A stretch of 64,000 nt of DNA. Origin: Bog-375 sp049698695. GTDB lineage: Bacteria; Acidobacteriota; Terriglobia; Bryobacterales; Bryobacteraceae. The stretch lies in the NCBI GenBank assembly GCA_049698695.1, contig JBAVYH010000108.1:21371-85370 (forward strand), in the 5' to 3' direction. A program made the position numbers and the translations under genes. Of this stretch, positions 58,644 to 64,000 are shown in pieces (position 1 is the first letter of the stretch; each line of letters opens with the position of its first letter). Under the pieces are notes generated by a model that was not told where the DNA came from, made no database searches, and was given only the letters and a program-made list of their open reading frames with translations.

Positions 58644-58985
58644 ATGACTGACAAGATCGTGGTATTCAGCACCTGCGCTTCCCAGGAGGAAGCGGAGAAG
58701 CTGGCCCGGCTGGTCGTGGAGCAGGGCCATGCGGCGTGCGCCAGCATTGTTCCTAATGTGCGCAGCTACTACCGCTGGCGGGGAGCCGTAGAGACGGCCG
58801 GCGAGTACCTGCTGATCATCAAATCGGCGCGGCGCCGGTTTGTGGGGCTGTGCGCCGCGTTGGAGCGGGCCCATGCCTACGAAGTGCCGGAAGTGCTGGC
58901 GATGCCGGTGGTGGCGGGCGCGGCCCCCTACCTTGCCTGGCTCGAGTCAAGCCTTGGCGGCGAGAAGGAGGACGCTTCCCGGTGA
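58644..58985 (+). CDS. cutA: Divalent cation tolerance protein CutA
   Basis: 113 residues. The family pattern is plain: VFSTCASQEEAEKLARLVVEQGHAACASIVPNVRSYYRW, GEYLLIIKSARRRF and YEVPEVLAMPVVAG. CutA forms a ferredoxin-like trimer; its function in metal tolerance is debated. Its stop overlaps the HAD gene's ATG by one base. Confidence 0.97.
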   Translation: MTDKIVVFSTCASQEEAEKLARLVVEQGHAACASIVPNVRSYYRWRGAVETAGEYLLIIKSARRRFVGLCAALERAHAYEVPEVLAMPVVAGAAPYLAWLESSLGGEKEDASR

Positions 58986-59668
58986 TGGCCGCGGGTTTGT
59001 CCGGCGGGCTTGACCGGTGCCTGGCGCTGATCTTCGATATGGATGGCGTGGTGATCGATTCCAACCCGGCGCACCGCGAGGTCTGGGCGGCGTTCAATCG
59101 CCGCTATGGCCTGGAGACCACCGAGGCGATGCAGCAGCGGATGTACGGCAAGCGCAACGATGAGATTGTTCGCGATTTCTTCGGTGACCTCCTTTCGAGC
59201 GAGGAAGTGGCGCGGCGCGGCGCCGCCAAAGAAAGGCTGTATCGCGAAACGATTGCCGGCCGGGTAGAGCAGATGCTGGTGCCAGGCTTGAAAGCACTCT
59301 TGCAGGAACACAACGGCGCCGCCATGGCGCTGGCAACCAATGCGGAACCGGAAAACGTGGCGCTGGTGCTGGATCGGGGCGGCATACGCAAGTACTTTCG
59401 TGTGATTGTGGACGGCCATCAGGTGCGGAAGCCGAAACCGGACCCCGAGATCTACCGGCTGGCGGCCCAGCGGCTGGGGGTTGCCGAGGCGAACTGCATC
59501 GTTTTCGAGGACTCGACTTCCGGGGTCCAGGCTGCCCGGGCTGCGGGGATGAGGATAGTAGGACTGTTAACTACAGAAGATAACTTGTCGGATGTTAACA
59601 TTTGTGCCGATAATTTCTTAAGCGGGGATTTGCGCGCATGGCTCGCTGCCCAAAGATGCGTGTCCTGA
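58985..59668 (+). CDS. HAD-superfamily phosphatase (beta-phosphoglucomutase-like)
   Basis: 227 residues from ATG 58985, which overlaps the cutA stop; the longer frame upstream runs over cutA. Motif I FDMDGVVIDS with D18 and D20, then the cap domain, KPKPDP and FEDSTSGVQAARAAG give a complete HAD-IA phosphatase. It acts on small phosphorylated sugars or nucleotides. Its 3' end overlaps the degenerate kinase gene by 31 bases, so the two are translationally coupled. Confidence 0.93.
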   Translation: MAAGLSGGLDRCLALIFDMDGVVIDSNPAHREVWAAFNRRYGLETTEAMQQRMYGKRNDEIVRDFFGDLLSSEEVARRGAAKERLYRETIAGRVEQMLVPGLKALLQEHNGAAMALATNAEPENVALVLDRGGIRKYFRVIVDGHQVRKPKPDPEIYRLAAQRLGVAEANCIVFEDSTSGVQAARAAGMRIVGLLTTEDNLSDVNICADNFLSGDLRAWLAAQRCVS

Positions 59669-62028
59669 AAGGCTTAGCGTTGCTGCTGCTCGCCTTGCCG
59701 GCATTCCGGAGCGGCTTAGGCCAAACTGTGCTCACGCTGGGAGAGCTGAACGCCCGCAGCCCGCAAGACTACCGCGCGGTCCACGCGCGGCAGGAAGTGT
59801 CGGTCCGGGGCACGGTGAATGCGCCGCCTTTCCATTTTCCCGAGTACACGGTGCTGACCATCCAGGAGGGCGCCTCGGGAGCGGCGCTGCACACACCGGT
59901 AACCTCCACCCTGCTGGACGCTCTCCTTCCGGGCGATGTAGTGGAAGCCAGCGGAAGCGTGATCGCCCTCGGGGGCATGGTGATGGTGGACGTCGGCCGG
60001 GTGGCGAAGGTGGACCGCGCAGCCGGGTTCCAGGCGGCAACGGCAACCCTCGACGACCTCCGGCAGTTCGCAACGTTGGGCAGGCTGGTGCGGGCACAGG
60101 GGCGGCTGATCGAAAGCGGCTCCACCACGGGTGGCCCCTACCTGCTGATCGGATCGGACCGCGATCCCTACAAGATTTTCTTCCCCAGCAGGGAGGAGGG
60201 TCTCAGCCCGGCGCTGCCGCCGATGGCGCCGGGAGACGAAATCGAAGCCGTTGGCGTCGCCTTCCAATACGCCGCGGGCAGGCCTCCCTACAACCACGGT
60301 TACGAACTGCTGGCGACCGGGCTGCCAGTGGTTGCACCCGCCGTCTCCCGTTGGTGGTTATCGCCGCTGGTCGTGTTGGGGACCATGCTCCTGGTGGCTG
60401 GCGCAGCGCTGCTGATGGGCGCCCGCGAGCGGCGGTTGCGCCGCCAGCGGGAACTGCTGCGCAAGACGTATCAACTGGGAGAGGAGATTTTTGGCGCGAC
60501 TTCCACTGAGCAGATCTTGAAACGGCTGGACGATGCGCTGCCGGCGGTGTTGGGAGTCACCAGGGTGCGTCTATACCTGTACAACCGGAGTTCCAAGCAA
60601 CTCGACGCGATCAGCGCCGGGCCTGGTGAGCCGGCGACCATTTCGCTCTCCGCTCCGACCGACGGTCCGCACGCGGGAGCGGTGGCCTGCTTTCACTACC
60701 GCAGCCTGCTGGTGATTCCGGACGTGAGCCGCAGTCCTTTCCCGGTGGCGGCGGGCACAGGACGGTCGAGTCCGAAGTCGCTTCTTTTTGTCCCCATGAT
60801 TGCGCAGGGCGAGGTGGTGGGCGTACTGGAGTTGGACCAGGACGACCGGGTGCGCGATTTCTCGGCCGCGGAGCAATCGTTGGGCCAGCATCTGGGCAAT
60901 CAGATCGGTGTGGCGCTGCGGCTTTTGGATCAGCGTTCGGTGCAGGAGCAGCTTTCCCGCACCGAGAAACTGGCGGCGGTAGGCCGGCTGATTTCCAGCA
61001 TTGTGAATGAGCTGGAAGCACCGCTGGCATCCATCCAGGAACTGGCGGACCAGGCCCGGCAGCGCGTGCGCCAGGCGTCCGGGGAGCGCGAAGTGTCAGC
61101 GATTGCGGCCGAGGCGCAAAAGGCTTCCTCGGTGATGGCACGGTTGGTCACCTTCGCCTCGTCCGAACAGGCAGAGGCGCGCCCGGTCGCCGTGGGCGAC
61201 CTGCTGCGCAACCTGATCGACTTCCGCGAAGGCGACTGGAAAGCTTCGGGCATCCGTGTGCGCGACCTTGTTTTCCGCGAGCCGTTGAAGGTGCTGGGGT
61301 CCCACGGACAACTGGAGCAGGTGTTTCTGAACCTGCTGGTGCACGCAGAACAAGCCCTGGCCGCCGCACAGGAGAAGACGCTGACCATTCGCACCAGTGT
61401 TCTCGCCAAGCGCCTGCTGGTGGAGATTTCGTTTTCGGCGCTGCCGGAGTGGCGCAACGCCGAGGAAACCGCAGCCCTGCTCGGGGTCACGCACGGCGTG
61501 GTGGCCGGTCACGGCGGCGAAGTACGCCTGATCGAGAAGGACAACACCGAGCCGCGCTTCGAGGTGGAATTGCCGCTGGTGCGCGACCGCGCCGCGTCCG
61601 CCCCGGACGCAGCCGGGCCGCCTGACACCCCGCGGCGCTTGACCTCCCTGGTGGTGGAACCCGATGAGGTGGTGCAGCGCCAGTTGGTGGCCATGCTGGA
61701 GCGGAATGGCTCGCGTGCCATACCGCTAAGCAATGCCGACACGGCGCTCGAACTGGCGTTTCGCGCCTCCGTCGACGCGGCCTTCTGTTCCGTGCACGCA
61801 CCTGGCTTGAACTGGGTGGAACTGTCCGAACGCATGCGGCCCCGCGTCGGCGCTTTCGTTCTGCTGCCGGACCGCTATGACGCCGAGTTGGCGGCCGATT
61901 TCGAAGGCGAAAACTGCTTCGTGCTCCCCAAGCCCATCCAGGAGGCGGAGTTGGCCGACATCCTGCAGTTCGCGGAGCGCGCGCCGCTCGCCAAGGTCAT
62001 CCCTATCGCTAAAGACGGTGTGGCCTAG
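59638..62028 (+). CDS. Degenerate hybrid histidine kinase with GAF domain (pseudokinase)
   Basis: 796 residues. A signal peptide (residues 7-26) and an OB-like beta-rich periplasmic domain (about 30-230) precede a membrane helix (about 241-261), a GAF domain (about 270-440), a histidine-kinase-like DHp/ATPase region (about 445-650) and a receiver-like C-terminus (about 670-790). The H-box SSIVNELEAPL has Asn 457 where the phospho-accepting His belongs, the ATPase N-box reads NLLVHAEQA, the DxGxG G1 box is missing, and the receiver acceptor Asp is replaced by Ser 718 in CSVHAPG, although the Lys of LPKP is kept. All phosphotransfer residues are thus absent, while the frame is intact over 2.4 kb. 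A ligand-binding or scaffolding role is more likely than catalysis. ATG 59638 overlaps the HAD gene; ATG 59656 is an alternative. Confidence 0.85.
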   Translation: MARCPKMRVLKGLALLLLALPAFRSGLGQTVLTLGELNARSPQDYRAVHARQEVSVRGTVNAPPFHFPEYTVLTIQEGASGAALHTPVTSTLLDALLPGDVVEASGSVIALGGMVMVDVGRVAKVDRAAGFQAATATLDDLRQFATLGRLVRAQGRLIESGSTTGGPYLLIGSDRDPYKIFFPSREEGLSPALPPMAPGDEIEAVGVAFQYAAGRPPYNHGYELLATGLPVVAPAVSRWWLSPLVVLGTMLLVAGAALLMGARERRLRRQRELLRKTYQLGEEIFGATSTEQILKRLDDALPAVLGVTRVRLYLYNRSSKQLDAISAGPGEPATISLSAPTDGPHAGAVACFHYRSLLVIPDVSRSPFPVAAGTGRSSPKSLLFVPMIAQGEVVGVLELDQDDRVRDFSAAEQSLGQHLGNQIGVALRLLDQRSVQEQLSRTEKLAAVGRLISSIVNELEAPLASIQELADQARQRVRQASGEREVSAIAAEAQKASSVMARLVTFASSEQAEARPVAVGDLLRNLIDFREGDWKASGIRVRDLVFREPLKVLGSHGQLEQVFLNLLVHAEQALAAAQEKTLTIRTSVLAKRLLVEISFSALPEWRNAEETAALLGVTHGVVAGHGGEVRLIEKDNTEPRFEVELPLVRDRAASAPDAAGPPDTPRRLTSLVVEPDEVVQRQLVAMLERNGSRAIPLSNADTALELAFRASVDAAFCSVHAPGLNWVELSERMRPRVGAFVLLPDRYDAELAADFEGENCFVLPKPIQEAELADILQFAERAPLAKVIPIAKDGVA

Positions 62029-62138
62029 AAGCTCGCGGCTAGCGTGGTAGCGGCGCCGCAGGTCTCACCCCTGGAGTTTCTACATTTTCGCGAGAGGTCG
62101 GTGGCCCGGCGGCCGGTGGCGGGTTTCCTGGAACGCGG

Positions 62139-62162
62139 TCTGCCCGGAAGGCTGAGTTTTTT
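62139..62162 (+). terminator. Possible terminator of the pseudokinase gene
   Basis: A short imperfect stem (TCTGCC/GGCTGA with loop CGGAA) is followed by GTTTTTT. The stem is weak; the T run makes it worth noting. It lies about 110 bases after the stop. Confidence 0.3.
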
Positions 62163-62172
62163 CGGGACGCAG

Positions 62173-62211
62173 AAACAAACCCGCGCGGCGCCAGCCCTTG
62201 CGCCGAGCGGG
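62173..62211 (-). terminator. Rho-independent terminator of the DegP/Q protease gene
   Basis: On the minus strand CCCGC-T-CGGCGC pairs with GCGCCG-C-GCGGG around an 8-base loop, giving an 11-pair stem with one mismatch, followed by TTTGTTT. It lies 43 bases after the protease stop codon. Confidence 0.75.
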
Positions 62212-62253
62212 ATACTATACCGGCTCCTTCGTGCCGGGTTTGGTTGCATCAAA

Positions 62254-63744
<1,491 letters not shown>

Positions 63745-63869
63745 GTAACCTCCAGATTGTCTGCCTGCTGAATGCACCGCTTGTGAGGAGTGCACCCCAC
63801 AAGTGGCCTCACTAAAACGGACGTCTCGCGGCCCGAAACGTCACGCGGGGACTGGGAGCCTGAAGGACG

Positions 63870-63956
63870 GGGGCATGCCCCAGGCTTGTCCAAATTAGGT
63901 TTGAAGGAAAGGGCGGAAGCCCTGTTATTTTGAGGTTTTGGGTTCCTGACCGAACC
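63870..63956. other. Leader region with palindrome and hairpins at the right edge
   Basis: Between the DegP/Q start and the window end lie a perfect palindrome GGGGCATGCCCC (63870-63881), a GGAA-loop hairpin AGGGC/GCCCT followed by GTTATTTT (63910-63931), and GGTTC/GAACC (63941-63956). They may form a structured leader for the gene that starts near 63983 or a divergent control region; function unknown. Confidence 0.25.
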
Positions 63957-63982
63957 AATCTCAACTAAGGGAGACTTCTGCC

Positions 63983-64000
63983 TTGATTAGAGTATGCAGC
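63983..64000 (+). CDS. Possible start of a plus-strand gene cut by the window edge
   Basis: TTG 63983 is preceded by AGGGAGA at 8-9 bases and the frame is open for the six remaining codons (MIRVCS if read from TTG). Too short to identify. Confidence 0.2.

Overview
The window looks like a chromosomal segment of a high-GC Acidobacteriota, most likely the Bryobacterales/Solibacter group. The best single clue is a TIGR03435-family secreted protein (37436-38446), a family expanded in Solibacter-like genomes. Other clues are many Tat or Sec leader peptides of the RRELLK type, several small zinc-ribbon membrane proteins, and an acidobacterial-looking phoH-ybeY-corC-era block. No rRNA, insertion sequence, prophage or CRISPR array is visible. 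Two tRNA genes lie near the left end.

Layout. 1-1086 (-): N-terminal third of a large enzyme that resembles PPi-dependent PEP carboxykinase, cut by the window edge. 1301-1626: tRNA-Ser(GCT) and tRNA-Glu(TTC). 1871-30493 (+): one very long, tightly packed gene train of 18 genes with a single sizeable internal gap (11683-11930). 30566-33695: a membrane protein, a Ser/Thr kinase and a c-heme HAMP sensor. 33893-41372: mixed secreted or metabolic genes (esterase, TIM-barrel isomerase, PH-domain protein, TIGR03435 protein, FAD oxidoreductase). 41420-49310 (-): phoH-ybeY-corC-like-era-BON-SMP30-NUDIX-mutS2 operon. 49478-64000: CoA-transferase, sorbosone-dehydrogenase-like protein, orphan periplasmic adaptor, FkbM methyltransferase, a frameshifted hydrolase, zinc-ribbon membrane proteins, cutA, a HAD phosphatase, a degenerate hybrid histidine kinase and a DegP/Q protease.

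The striking part is the 28.6-kb plus-strand train. It combines three RoxA-like di-heme c-type proteins, two cholesterol-oxidase-type GMC flavoproteins with a four-cysteine motif (one fused to an alpha/beta hydrolase), a single-domain Old-Yellow-Enzyme homologue with an Fe-S-type cysteine motif, an SDR, a metallophosphoesterase, a nitroreductase-like protein, a possible CrtC-type lipocalin protein, a 1391-residue AsmA-like envelope protein, a BON lipoprotein, a peptidoglycan-binding GH19-like hydrolase and several unrecognised proteins. RoxA is known for oxidative cleavage of polyisoprene, and GMC (ChoD-type), SDR and OYE enzymes act on sterol and terpenoid alcohols, ketones and enones. My inference is an envelope-associated oxidative pathway for a hydrophobic isprenoid- or sterol-like substrate, with electrons passing from flavins to c-type cytochromes. 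The substrate cannot be read from sequence. All functional calls are from reading motifs by eye; no database search was run.
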